DNA of 23,104 nt, from the NCBI GenBank assembly GCA_002295885.1, contig DBGM01000048.1, positions 1 to 23,104 of the forward strand. Direction: 5' to 3'. This document shows, one piece after another, positions 1 through 6,725 of this stretch. Source of the DNA: Phycisphaerales bacterium UBA854 (GTDB lineage Bacteria > Planctomycetota > Phycisphaerae > Phycisphaerales > SM1A02). The notes under the pieces were generated by a model. The model made no database searches. It saw nothing but the letters and a program-made list of their open reading frames with translations, and was not told the DNA's origin. Position numbers and translations under genes: made by a program. Position 1 is the first letter of the stretch. Each line of letters opens with the position of its first letter.

Positions 1-779
1 GCGGCGTAGATGATGCTGCGCGAAGCGGTGATGACCGCCCCGAGCCCGTCGGCGTGGAAGAGTTCGAGGACGTCGTCGAGTCCCGCCCCCTGCGCACCGT
101 AGCCCGGCACGAGGAAGATCTGGCGACCCATTCGATCACGGAGACGCCGGTGGGCGCCACCCTGAGTTGCGCCCACGACCACACCGAGACTGCTGTAGCC
201 GGACGAACCGACGTGCCGGCCGTCGGTTTCCACCACCAGATCAGCGAGCGAATCGGCCACGGTACGACCGTCCGACAGCAGACCGTCCTGGAAGACGGTC
301 CCTTCGGGATTCGAGGTCCGCACCAGAACGAATGCGCCATGCCCGTCGGCCAGGTAGGGATCGAGCGATTCGATGCCCAGGTAGCCGTTGAGCGTGATCC
401 AGTCGGCATCCGTCCGATGGAATGCGGCCGCATAGTGTCCATTGCTGAGACCGATGTCCCCCCGCTTGGCGTCGAACACGATGTGCAGATCGAGAGCGCG
501 GGCACGGTTCATGCACGTCTCCAGCGTGCGCACTCCGTCGGCACCGTACCGCTCGTAGCAGGCGGACTGGAACTTGACGCAGGGCACCAGTCCGGAGATC
601 GCGTCCAGAAGCTCCATGGTGAACCGTTCGATCGACTCGATGGCGGTTGCCCCCACCACCGCGGAGGGCAGTCGCTCCAGAACGGGATCGATTCCCACGC
701 AGACTGGCGTACGACGGTCCTGCACGGCCCGGATGAGCCGATCTGCGGGATGCGTGGTTGCCGTGGCCGTCTCGATCAA
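1..779 (-). CDS. pyrF: Orotidine 5'-phosphate decarboxylase (long, type 2 form), 3' end outside the window
   Basis: Decarboxylates OMP to UMP, the last step of de novo pyrimidine synthesis, in the cytoplasm. The reverse strand reads VCVGIDP near the N-terminus, then the catalytic signature FDAKRGDIG (about plus-strand 455-480), then TLNGYLG, VRTSNPEG and a phosphate-binding VPGYGAQGAG, and runs off the edge at ITASRSIIYA. About 259 codons are present; family members of this longer type run to roughly 270-300 residues, so only a short C-terminal piece should be missing. I chose a TTG start at 779 because a strong SD (GGAGGA, 787-792) lies 7 nt upstream. A GTG at 800 abuts the -10 hexamer and is too close to it to be translated. 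The gene is divergent from the DUF971 operon. Confidence 0.93.
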   Translation of the reverse strand, partial: MIETATATTHPADRLIRAVQDRRTPVCVGIDPVLERLPSAVVGATAIESIERFTMELLDAISGLVPCVKFQSACYERYGADGVRTLETCMNRARALDLHIVFDAKRGDIGLSNGHYAAAFHRTDADWITLNGYLGIESLDPYLADGHGAFVLVRTSNPEGTVFQDGLLSDGRTVADSLADLVVETDGRHVGSSGYSSLGVVVGATQGGAHRRLRDRMGRQIFLVPGYGAQGAGLDDVLELFHADGLGAVITASRSIIYA

Positions 780-786
780 GGGCTGG

Positions 787-806
787 TCCTCCGAATGCAC
801 ATCATA
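787..806 (-). promoter_or_regulatory. pyrF promoter -10 (TATGAT) and Shine-Dalgarno
   Basis: On the minus strand TATGAT (801-806) is a near-consensus -10. Transcription should start around 793-795, giving a leader of about 15 nt that holds GGAGGA (787-792) 7 nt before the TTG at 779. No convincing -35 is visible. This is one of the few units here that combines a near -10 with a real SD. Confidence 0.55.
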
Positions 807-829
807 CCCGCCGGGGCGGGTGTCACGGG

Positions 830-835
830 TACAAT
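830..835 (+). promoter_or_regulatory. -10 hexamer TACAAT of the DUF971 operon
   Basis: TACAAT lies 9 nt before the ATG at 845, so the transcript would start only a few bases before, or at, the start codon. No SD lies between them. It is back to back with the pyrF -10 at 801-806, 23 nt away. Confidence 0.55.
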
Positions 836-844
836 CGGGCCAGC

Positions 845-1180
845 ATGGCCGCGCCACCACGACACCTTGAACTGGACCGATCCCTCGGACTGGTCGTGCA
901 CTGGACCGACGGTCGCCGCAGCATCTATCCAATCGCCCACCTCAGACGACATTCGCCCTCGGCCGAAGCCCGTGAGCTCCGGGAGGAACTGGAACGGAAT
1001 CCACTGGCCGTCCTACCGACTTCCGCCACCAACGACGCCCCGCTGACCGCGGTGGACGCCGAACTGGTGGGCACCTACGCGGTGCGGATCCGATTCTCCG
1101 ACGGCCACGACACCGGCATCTATTCCTGGGACTACCTGCGATCGATCGATCCTGCCGCGGAGGAGACCGGCGATGCCTGA
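845..1180 (+). CDS. DUF971 protein (GBBH-like N-terminal domain)
   Basis: A 111-residue protein that is almost entirely one DUF971 domain. Visible family features are the N-terminal VHWTDGRRSIYPIAHLR strand pattern, SPSAEAR at about 37-43, and the C-terminal signature VRIRFSDGHDTGIYSWDYL. The domain is related to the N-terminal domain of gamma-butyrobetaine hydroxylase. Its free-standing bacterial function is not established, and I do not assign one. Start: the ATG at 845 lies 9 nt after a TACAAT -10; the upstream in-frame ATG at 758 falls inside pyrF and adds residues foreign to the family. It is the first gene of a tight operon: its stop overlaps the next start by 8 bp (ATG at 1173 inside the last codons). 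Confidence 0.88.
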   Translation: MAAPPRHLELDRSLGLVVHWTDGRRSIYPIAHLRRHSPSAEARELREELERNPLAVLPTSATNDAPLTAVDAELVGTYAVRIRFSDGHDTGIYSWDYLRSIDPAAEETGDA

Positions 1181-1709
1181 GCAGCCCCCCCTCCTCGAAC
1201 CGCTGACCGACCTCCCGGTCCGGCGCCCCGTCCTGGACCACCCGCGTCCGTGGCTGGTCTCGATCGAGACCAGCTCCGCGGGCGAGAGTCGCAGCGTCGC
1301 ACACATCTCGAACATCGAATACGTCCGCTGGCTCGATCGCGGGGCCGAACTGCATCTCGACCACCTGGGATGGAGCCGTCTCGCCATGCACGAGCTCGGC
1401 ACCATGTGGTTCGTCGCCCGACACGAGATCGACTACCGGGCCGAGGTCCACGCCGACGAGCACCTCGTGCTCGCCACCTGGGTCCGGGACCTCAGACGCT
1501 CCAAGTCATGGCGGGACACGGTCATCTGGCGGCCGGGCCAGAATGCCCAGGATGACCCCGTCGTGGTGTGCACCGCGTCCACGCTCTGGGTGCACGTCGA
1601 TCTGGCCACCCGCCGGCCGTGCCGGGTCGCGGCGGACATGGCTGCCGCCCTCGACCCCCTGCATCCTCCGCGTCTCCGACGAAGCCAGGACGACCCATCA
1701 TGCACCTGA
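1173..1709 (+). CDS. Hotdog-fold thioesterase-like protein (YbgC/FadM type)
   Basis: A 178-residue protein with the 4HBT/YbgC pattern: VAHISNIEYVRWLDRG at about 46-61 matches the family's GHVNNxxYxxW helix start, followed by RHEIDYRAEVHADEHL and strands such as VVVCTASTLWVHVDL. Family members hydrolyse acyl-CoA or acyl-ACP thioesters. The usual aspartate a few residues before the GHVNN-like motif is not evident (SAGESRS instead), so catalytic activity is uncertain. The gene overlaps DUF971 by 8 bp upstream and the glycosyltransferase by 10 bp downstream, indicating translational coupling. No separate promoter is seen. The substrate cannot be told from sequence; with a glycosyltransferase next door an envelope lipid role is possible but is only inference. 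Confidence 0.75.
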   Translation: MPEQPPLLEPLTDLPVRRPVLDHPRPWLVSIETSSAGESRSVAHISNIEYVRWLDRGAELHLDHLGWSRLAMHELGTMWFVARHEIDYRAEVHADEHLVLATWVRDLRRSKSWRDTVIWRPGQNAQDDPVVVCTASTLWVHVDLATRRPCRVAADMAAALDPLHPPRLRRSQDDPSCT

Positions 1710-2791
1710 TGCTGTTCATCGACGAACTCCGCATGCGCGAGGACGGGCCGATGCTCCGTGGCCTGCTCCTGCGATTGCAGCGGGACTGGAACACGACCTG
1801 CAGTCTGGTGCTGCCGCAGGACCTCCCCGAGGATCTCCACTGGCTGCGGGAGGACGGCTTCGGTGCCGAAACGGTCCTGACCATGCCCCCCACGGGACCG
1901 CTGTGGATTCGCCAGCGAGCCGCACAATCCCTCGCCTCGCAGGTGCACCGAAGTCCACCCGACATCGTGCTTTGCATCGGGACCGGCCTGCACCCGGAGG
2001 CGGAAGCCACGGCACGGCACATCGAATGCCCCGTGGTCATCTCGACCTGGACCGTCGAGGACACGAAACTCGCCTCGGCCAAGATGGAGCATGTCGGCGC
2101 GTGGGTCGCGCCCACTCCGGCGCTGGCCGCCCGGCTCACCCGTCGGGTCGGGAGCGAACTCGTGCAGTGCATCCGACCGGGCATCGAGCGGCCCGAGGAC
2201 GTCCGAGACGAACTCGGACTGGCCCCGACCCTCGCTCTCCTGGCCTGCGACGGTGATCCGGATGTGGTGCAGGGAGTGCTCGCCGGCCTCGAACCGGTGG
2301 TGAGCGTGCTGCCCGAACTCCAGATCTGCATGGAACTCGACGCCTCCGACGGTCATCAGGCCTGGAGACAGGCCGACGCAAGGGGCCTCCTCGACCATGT
2401 CTCCACCATCGCGGACGCCACACAGGTGCGAAGCCTGCTGACGACCTGCGATCTGATCGTGCATCCGCACCGGGGCACCCGAGTCCGGACCTTGGTCCTG
2501 GAAGCCATGGCCGCCGGCCGCGCCATTCTGTCCGCGCCCCCGCAGGAACTGGACTGGCTGATCGACGACGAAACCGCGGTGATCGTGGACGGCACCTCCG
2601 GGGAGGAGTGGGCCGCGGCCCTGCTTCAGGTCCTTGAACACCCCGGACGACGGCTTTCGATCGCCAACGGAGCCGTGGATCGCATCGTCAACTTCCACGA
2701 TCCAGACCAGCAGGCGGCCGCCTGGGCGGAACTGCTCACGGGGGTCTCCGACGGGGTCTCATACCCGTTCACCGGCCAGGAAAGCACCTGA
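1700..2791 (+). CDS. GT-B fold glycosyltransferase (GT4-like)
   Basis: A 363-residue cytoplasmic or membrane-peripheral protein. The C-terminal half carries the GT4-type donor-binding signature: LVLEAMAAGRAIL around 265-277, with E268 in the usual glutamate position, preceded by a DLIVHPHRG segment and followed by DDETAVIVDG. The N-terminal half has a Rossmann-like alternation (PDIVLCIGTG, CPVVISTWTVED, GAWVAPTPALAARL). Such enzymes transfer a sugar from a nucleotide-sugar to a lipid or glycan acceptor; neither donor nor acceptor can be read here. The ATG at 1700 lies inside the end of the thioesterase gene. An upstream in-frame ATG at 1568 would overlap that gene by 142 bp and is unlikely. 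This is the last gene of the DUF971 operon; a terminator hairpin follows at 2908. Confidence 0.82.
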   Translation: MHLMLFIDELRMREDGPMLRGLLLRLQRDWNTTCSLVLPQDLPEDLHWLREDGFGAETVLTMPPTGPLWIRQRAAQSLASQVHRSPPDIVLCIGTGLHPEAEATARHIECPVVISTWTVEDTKLASAKMEHVGAWVAPTPALAARLTRRVGSELVQCIRPGIERPEDVRDELGLAPTLALLACDGDPDVVQGVLAGLEPVVSVLPELQICMELDASDGHQAWRQADARGLLDHVSTIADATQVRSLLTTCDLIVHPHRGTRVRTLVLEAMAAGRAILSAPPQELDWLIDDETAVIVDGTSGEEWAAALLQVLEHPGRRLSIANGAVDRIVNFHDPDQQAAAWAELLTGVSDGVSYPFTGQEST

Positions 2792-2907
2792 GCTCCCCTT
2801 TGGGAGTGAAGATGGGGAATTTGTGGCCCCACCGTCGGCATCTGGCCGATCGGCTGGGAACCGGATCATGTCTCCAAGGACACGGTCTGAATTCTTTCTC
2901 CCCTCCT

Positions 2908-2944
2908 CCCCGTTGAGGCCTTGTGCTTCAACGGGGATTTCTTT
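2908..2944 (+). terminator. Rho-independent terminator candidate after the glycosyltransferase operon
   Basis: CCCCGTTGA (2908-2916) pairs perfectly with TCAACGGGG (2928-2936) around an 11-nt loop, and ATTTCTTT follows. It lies about 117 nt after the operon's stop codon. The gap 2792-2907 holds no ORF I can support, only a weak CTCCC/GGGAG hairpin right after the stop. Confidence 0.65.
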
Positions 2945-2969
2945 GCCATCGTGCCCCGTTCCGACTCGC

Positions 2970-2975
2970 TACCCT
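2970..2975 (+). promoter_or_regulatory. -10 hexamer TACCCT for a leaderless aminotransferase mRNA
   Basis: TACCCT is followed by exactly 6 nt (gtggcc) and then the GTG at 2982, so the predicted transcription start coincides with the start codon. There is no SD and no clear -35. Confidence 0.5.
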
Positions 2976-2981
2976 GTGGCC

Positions 2982-4130
2982 GTGACCGGCCAAGATCTGC
3001 TTTCAAATCGCGTCAATGCCATCGACGTCTCGGGGATCCGCAAGGCATTCCAGCTGGGTGCCAAGCTCGAGAATCCGATCAACCTCTCCATCGGGCAGCC
3101 CGACTTCGCCGTACCCGAACCGGTCAAGCAGGCGGCGATCGATGCAATCCGCAACGACCGGAACGGCTACACACTCACCAGTGGCGACCCCGAGCTGCTC
3201 TCGTCCATCCGCACCCACATCCAGCGTGACGTCGGGTGGGACATGCAGTCCGGCGAGCTCGACGCGATCGTCACGTCCGGCACGAGCGGAGCCTTGCTCC
3301 TGTCCTTCATGGCCCTGCTCGATCCCGGAGACGAAGCCGTCATCGCGGATCCGTACTTCGTGGTGTACACCGCCCTGGGTCCGATGACCAACGCCACGAT
3401 CAGACTCTGCGACACCTATCCCGACTTTCGAATGACGGCCGAACGGGTCGAGCCGCTGCTGACCGACCGAACCAAGATCGTGCTAGTCAACTCGCCCGCG
3501 AATCCCACCGGCATCGTGCTCACGGACGACGAACTCCGCGAGCTCGCGGAACTCTGCCGGTCCCGCGGAATCATGCTGATCTCCGACGAGATCTACGACC
3601 TCTTCACCTGGCCGGAACACCTTGATGCGTCCGGCCACTGTCCCAGCCCCGCCAGACATTCGGACGACATGCTTCTGATTCGGGGATTCGGCAAGACCTA
3701 CGGATGCACCGGCTGGCGACTGGGATACGCCGCGGGACCCTCCTGGCTGATCTCCGAAATGGCCAAATTGCAGCAGTATTCCTTCGTCTGCGCCCCGTCG
3801 ATGGCCCAGGCCGCCGCCTCCGCCGCCCTCCACACCGACATGCAGCCGATCGTCGACCGCTACCACGCCCGCAGCCAGATGGTGATGGACTCGCTGTCTC
3901 CGCTCACCGATCTTCCGGAACCAGGGGGCGCCTTCTACGCATTCGTCCGCGTCCCTCCGCAGCTGGACTGCAGTGCGGCGGCGTTCTGCGAAGAGGCGAT
4001 TCGTCGCAACGTGATCATCATTCCCGGCAACGTGTTCAGCCGGCATGACACCCACTTCCGACTCAGCATGGCGGCCGACGAGGAGTCGCTGGCCCGCGGA
4101 CTCGAGGTCATCGCCGACATGATGCGGTGA
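2982..4130 (+). CDS. Pyridoxal-phosphate aminotransferase, class I/II
   Basis: A 382-residue PLP enzyme of fold type I (aspartate/aromatic aminotransferase-like). Seen in order: LSIGQPDF near the N-terminus, NGYTLTSGDPELL, the PLP-contacting NSPANPTG (from N170), ISDEIYDLF, the Schiff-base lysine in GFGKTYGCTGWRLGY (K238), GGAFYAF, and the substrate-carboxylate arginine in FRLSMA. Length is normal for the family. The frame stays open upstream to 2634 but runs through the end of the glycosyltransferase gene and the terminator, so I take the GTG at 2982, 6 nt after TACCCT; a GTG at 2976 is the alternative. The amino acid specificity cannot be told. It is a single-gene unit, convergent with the small basic protein gene. 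Confidence 0.9.
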   Translation: MTGQDLLSNRVNAIDVSGIRKAFQLGAKLENPINLSIGQPDFAVPEPVKQAAIDAIRNDRNGYTLTSGDPELLSSIRTHIQRDVGWDMQSGELDAIVTSGTSGALLLSFMALLDPGDEAVIADPYFVVYTALGPMTNATIRLCDTYPDFRMTAERVEPLLTDRTKIVLVNSPANPTGIVLTDDELRELAELCRSRGIMLISDEIYDLFTWPEHLDASGHCPSPARHSDDMLLIRGFGKTYGCTGWRLGYAAGPSWLISEMAKLQQYSFVCAPSMAQAAASAALHTDMQPIVDRYHARSQMVMDSLSPLTDLPEPGGAFYAFVRVPPQLDCSAAAFCEEAIRRNVIIIPGNVFSRHDTHFRLSMAADEESLARGLEVIADMMR

Positions 4131-4137
4131 CAGAACG

Positions 4138-4151
4138 CCCCCGAACGGGGG
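4138..4151. terminator. Short GC hairpin between convergent genes
   Basis: CCCCC-GAAC-GGGGG is a perfect 5-bp stem with a 4-nt loop. It begins 7 nt after the aminotransferase stop and lies 28 nt beyond the stop of the small basic protein gene on the other strand. The T-run is poor on both sides (GTTCT on the minus strand), so it is a weak bidirectional terminator candidate. Confidence 0.4.
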
Positions 4152-4178
4152 ATCCGAACGCGTACATTGAAAATGGGA

Positions 4179-4418
4179 TCAGGAGTCGTCGGAGCCCGAA
4201 TCGCCATCGGATTCGGCGGCGTCGTCGGACTTGGCCTTGGTCTTCTTCTTGGTGACCATCTTCCGGTTTCCGACCTTGACGAGTCCGAACGGCGAATCGC
4301 TCTCCCCATCGAAGTTGCCGAGTTCGGCAAGCTTCTCGATCCGCTCGCTTCGACGCAGCACGTTTCGGTGCTGGTTCAGTCCGGCGGGCTTCGTCTTCAG
4401 GCTTCGATGCAGGCTCAT
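4179..4418 (-). CDS. PVC-superphylum small basic protein with an acidic C-terminal tail
   Basis: A 79-residue protein whose first ~53 residues fit the short basic signature protein of Planctomycetes, Verrucomicrobia and Chlamydiae (family TIGR04137 as I recall it): MSLHRSLKTKPAGLNQHR, then NVLRRSERIEKLAEL and SPFGLVKVGNRK. The role in the cell is unknown; a nucleic-acid or ribosome link has been suspected from its charge. After the core comes a lysine run (KKKTKAK, about 57-63), then about 16 residues rich in D, S, G and A. That tail is the unusual part. GGAG lies 6 nt before the ATG at 4418. It is the last gene of a minus-strand run after acpS and the SPOR-like gene (25-bp gap). Confidence 0.85.
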   Translation of the reverse strand: MSLHRSLKTKPAGLNQHRNVLRRSERIEKLAELGNFDGESDSPFGLVKVGNRKMVTKKKTKAKSDDAAESDGDSGSDDS

Positions 4419-4443
4419 GGTCCGCTCCGTGATTCGTCTCTCA

Positions 4444-5082
4444 TCACCCGTCCCAGCGGACGAGGTACCGATCTTCCAGACTCGACGTCCCTCCGGAATC
4501 CTTCCAACGGAGTCCGATGGCCCCGATCCGTTCGTCGAGCACCCGGCAGGCCTCTTCGGATCGGGACGTGGTCACCACCCCCGGGAGAGCAATGACACGA
4601 GCCAGTCCAGCATTGTCACGTGGAATGACCCAGGTTTCAAGTCCTAGTTCACGACAGAAGCGGGCCAGCCTCAGAGCCCCCTCCAGACGGGTTTCCGCCA
4701 GGACGAAGTAGAACAGGCCCGCCTGGCGTGGATCACCCAGCAGGGCGTCATCCGGCCCCGACGATGGTCCGGCGACGACCTCGACCGGCTGCGGGGCCGG
4801 AGAGGCATCGAGAACCGGGTCCTCGACGACGGGCTGGAAGATGACCGATTCCAGTTCAGCGCGGGCCTGCAGTTCACCCTGCCGAAAGGCGATCATCCAG
4901 GTCACGACGACCAGCACCATGACCACCGTCAGGGCTACCAGCAGATGACCGGCCGTCACCCGCATGCTGCGGCCGGGCTCCCAGGCGGACGCCCCCGAAC
5001 GATCGGCCCCGGTGTTGACGGCGTCCCCCTGCTCGGTCTTGAACAGTTCCAGGAGCGCCGGCTTCGACTGTCTGCGTTTCAT
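4444..5082 (-). CDS. Single-pass membrane protein with SPOR-like C-terminal domain
   Basis: A 212-residue protein with a cytoplasmic, basic N-terminus (MKRRQSKPALLELFKTEQ), one transmembrane helix at about 45-66 (HLLVALTVVMVLVVVTWMIA) and a linker rich in P, V and D. The C-terminal domain (about 121-210) has a SPOR-like beta-alpha-beta pattern: GLFYFVLAETRLEGALRLA, ETWVIPRDNAGLARVIAL, then a second helix EEACRVLDERI. SPOR domains bind denuded peptidoglycan strands; this assignment is by pattern only. The topology would put the domain outside the cytoplasm. AGGA lies 7 nt before the ATG at 5082. The gene starts 9 bp after the acpS stop, so the two should be co-transcribed. Confidence 0.68.
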   Translation of the reverse strand: MKRRQSKPALLELFKTEQGDAVNTGADRSGASAWEPGRSMRVTAGHLLVALTVVMVLVVVTWMIAFRQGELQARAELESVIFQPVVEDPVLDASPAPQPVEVVAGPSSGPDDALLGDPRQAGLFYFVLAETRLEGALRLARFCRELGLETWVIPRDNAGLARVIALPGVVTTSRSEEACRVLDERIGAIGLRWKDSGGTSSLEDRYLVRWDG

Positions 5083-5091
5083 GGCTGTTTC

Positions 5092-5478
5092 CTACGATCC
5101 TGTCGCAACGACGCTGGCGAGCGCGAGCCCGGCGGTATGAGTGATGCTCACGACCCAGGACTGAACTCCGAGTTCCCGGGCCCGCTCCGACGCGACACCG
5201 CCGACCCGCAGTTCGGGGCGTCCCGATGCAGTTCGAACGACGTCGACATCGGTCCACGCCACGCCCTGCCCCCAACCGGTTCCGAGCACCTTGAACACCG
5301 CTTCCTTGCATGCAAAGCGGGCCGCATACCGCTCGGCCCGCCCGGCCCCCGCGGATTCGGCGTAGGCCTGCTCGCCTTCGGTGAATACCCGGGCGGTGAA
5401 GCGATCCCCGTGGGCTTCCAGCATCTCCTCGATGCGGGAGACTTGGACCAGATCGACACCATGCAGCAAGATCGACAT
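5092..5478 (-). CDS. acpS: Holo-[acyl-carrier-protein] synthase
   Basis: A 128-residue protein that transfers 4'-phosphopantetheine from CoA to a serine of acyl carrier protein, activating fatty acid synthesis. It shows both AcpS signatures: GVDLVQVSRIE at the N-terminus with metal-binding D9, and ARFACKEAVFKVLGTG at about 53-68 with E59 and K58. SWVVSITHT near the C-terminus is the expected last core strand. Length is typical. The ATG at 5478 is exactly 6 nt after a TAGAAT -10 and there is no SD, so a leaderless mRNA is likely. It heads the group acpS, SPOR-like protein, small basic protein, and has its own promoter 28 bp after the upstream TIM-barrel gene. Confidence 0.94.
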   Translation of the reverse strand: MSILLHGVDLVQVSRIEEMLEAHGDRFTARVFTEGEQAYAESAGAGRAERYAARFACKEAVFKVLGTGWGQGVAWTDVDVVRTASGRPELRVGGVASERARELGVQSWVVSITHTAGLALASVVATGS

Positions 5479-5484
5479 GCGTCC

Positions 5485-5490
5485 ATTCTA
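5485..5490 (-). promoter_or_regulatory. -10 hexamer TAGAAT of acpS, leaderless
   Basis: On the minus strand TAGAAT is followed by ggacgc (6 nt) and then ATG at 5478. This places the transcription start at the start codon. No -35 match stands out 16-18 nt upstream. Confidence 0.6.
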
Positions 5491-5506
5491 CCGCTGGAAC
5501 GACCTC

Positions 5507-6256
5507 TCACCATCCGGGGGTGGTCGGTCCGGCAGCATCCCAGGCTCCGGCGGCGGCCTGCAAGGCTGCCACTGGATCGGACATGTGATGCAGGTCCACC
5601 ACGAGCTGCTGCAGCGGCGAAAGGGACAACGCCACCTTGTAGCCCACCAGATCAAGACGGCCCTGCCCCGCATGGACGCGCTGGCCGACCTCGTCCAGAT
5701 CCGCCAGCCGGGCCGAGACGAGTCGGTCTCCCGCCCGCGATACGGCTTCCACCGGGTCGACTCCCCCGGCGAATGCTCCGACCGGATCGACCCCGACCCC
5801 CGAGGCCGACGCCGCATCCGTCGCGCCGGGCGTGTGGTCCGCAAGCGGGACCGCAAACCGCTCGGCGTGCCGCCGGACCGCCTCGTGCAGTTCCGGGTGT
5901 CGCTCGGGATCGGGCAGCAGCAGCGAGACGGGGCAACGCTCCAGATCGGCGGCCAGTTCGATCGTCGCACGGGTGGCGTCGACCGCACGCTGCTGAACGG
6001 CGGTGTCCGACCAGGCCGGCAGCGGAATCCAGAAATCGATCCCGGAGAGCACTTGATTGCCGCGACGGACGCACGCCAGCAGATCCCGGCGTGCGGATTC
6101 ACCGAGTTCCGAAGGCCGCATCCCCGCAGCCCGTGCGTCGAGCTGGATCCCGCGGCACCCCAGTGCGCGGATCCGGTCGATGGCCGCACGCGGCGGACCC
6201 CCCAGCGCGGAAACGGTGGGAGCAAGCGACAGATCACGGGGACTGAACGTGGACAC
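5507..6256 (-). CDS. TIM-barrel sugar-phosphate isomerase/epimerase-like protein
   Basis: A 249-residue protein resembling the xylose isomerase-like TIM-barrel family (sugar phosphate isomerase/epimerase, AP endonuclease 2 superfamily). The pattern seen is SLAPTVSALGG, then IDRIRALGCRGIQLDARAAG, then GIDFWIPL, a central DATRATIELA helix, and a late GRLDLVGYKV strand. The usual metal-binding histidine and glutamate residues are sparse, so catalysis is doubtful and the family call rests on overall pattern. Start: GTG at 6256, 6 nt after a TAGCCT -10 on the minus strand. It is divergent from moaE with only 22 bp between start codons, and lies upstream of acpS. Confidence 0.62.
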   Translation of the reverse strand: MSTFSPRDLSLAPTVSALGGPPRAAIDRIRALGCRGIQLDARAAGMRPSELGESARRDLLACVRRGNQVLSGIDFWIPLPAWSDTAVQQRAVDATRATIELAADLERCPVSLLLPDPERHPELHEAVRRHAERFAVPLADHTPGATDAASASGVGVDPVGAFAGGVDPVEAVSRAGDRLVSARLADLDEVGQRVHAGQGRLDLVGYKVALSLSPLQQLVVDLHHMSDPVAALQAAAGAWDAAGPTTPGW

Positions 6257-6262
6257 GTCGCG

Positions 6263-6272
6263 AGGCTACCAT
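6263..6272. promoter_or_regulatory. Overlapping divergent -10 hexamers of the TIM-barrel gene and moaE
   Basis: Plus strand: TACCAT (6267-6272), then gagccc, then the moaE ATG at 6279. Minus strand: TAGCCT (6268-6263), then cgcgac, then GTG at 6256. Both spacings are exactly 6 nt, and the hexamers share two bases. Neither start codon has an SD. Confidence 0.6.
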
Positions 6273-6278
6273 GAGCCC

Positions 6279-6725
6279 ATGGCCGACGCCCGTGCACAGT
6301 TGAATGTCCAGTTGATCGATGGTCCGCTGACCCCGCCCCGTCCCGCCCCCGCCGCCGGCGGCGGAGTCTGCACATTCGAGGGTGTCACCCGCCCCGAGAT
6401 CCACCCGACACACGGACCGCTCGAAGGGCTCGACTACGAGGCGTACCGTCCGATGGCCCTCCGGATGATGCAGGAATTGGCATCGGAGGCCGCGGGCCGA
6501 TGGCCCTGCCACTCCATCACCGTGCACCACTCCACGGGCTCCGTGCCGGTCGGAGCACGCAGCGTCTTCATCGGCGTCGACTGCGATCATCGTGCCGACG
6601 CCTTCGCCGCGTGCCGATGGCTCATCGACACGCTCAAGGAACGCATCCCGATCTGGAAACGCGAACGATGGCGGGACGGATCGACCTGGGTGGAGGGCGA
6701 ACCCGTCGTCGCCGGCACGCCATGA
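6279..6725 (+). CDS. moaE: Molybdopterin synthase catalytic subunit
   Basis: A 148-residue protein. MoaE acts with thiocarboxylated MoaD to insert the two dithiolene sulfurs of molybdopterin. Seen: GGGVCTFEGVTR (the family's GAxxxFxGxxR region), LDYEAYRPMALRMM, ITVHHSTGSVPVGARSVFIGV, and the active-site stretch LKERIPIWKRERW. K120 and K127 have the same spacing as the catalytic lysines 119 and 126 of E. coli MoaE. The ATG at 6279 is 6 nt after TACCAT; the longer in-frame reading to 6057 would cross the start of the divergent gene. No moaD or other molybdenum-cofactor gene is in the window. The stop overlaps the next gene as ATGA. Confidence 0.92.
   Translation: MADARAQLNVQLIDGPLTPPRPAPAAGGGVCTFEGVTRPEIHPTHGPLEGLDYEAYRPMALRMMQELASEAAGRWPCHSITVHHSTGSVPVGARSVFIGVDCDHRADAFAACRWLIDTLKERIPIWKRERWRDGSTWVEGEPVVAGTP

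Noticed and set aside
845..1180. Apparent loss of the CPC cysteines in DUF971 (SPSA instead)
   Set aside because: From memory, many free-standing bacterial DUF971 proteins carry SPSAE here, so it is a subfamily trait rather than decay.
1433..2698. 421-codon open frame antisense to the thioesterase and glycosyltransferase genes
   Set aside because: High-GC antisense shadow; composition is typical of a mirrored frame and the sense strand has clear family motifs.
2634..2981. In-frame upstream extension of the aminotransferase (116 more residues from an ATG at 2634)
   Set aside because: It runs through the end of the glycosyltransferase gene and a terminator hairpin, and the residues do not resemble the family; GTG 2982 follows a -10 hexamer.
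4945..6246. 433-codon plus-strand frame opposite acpS and the TIM-barrel gene
   Set aside because: Extremely R/P-rich, no recognisable domain, and acpS on the minus strand is certain.
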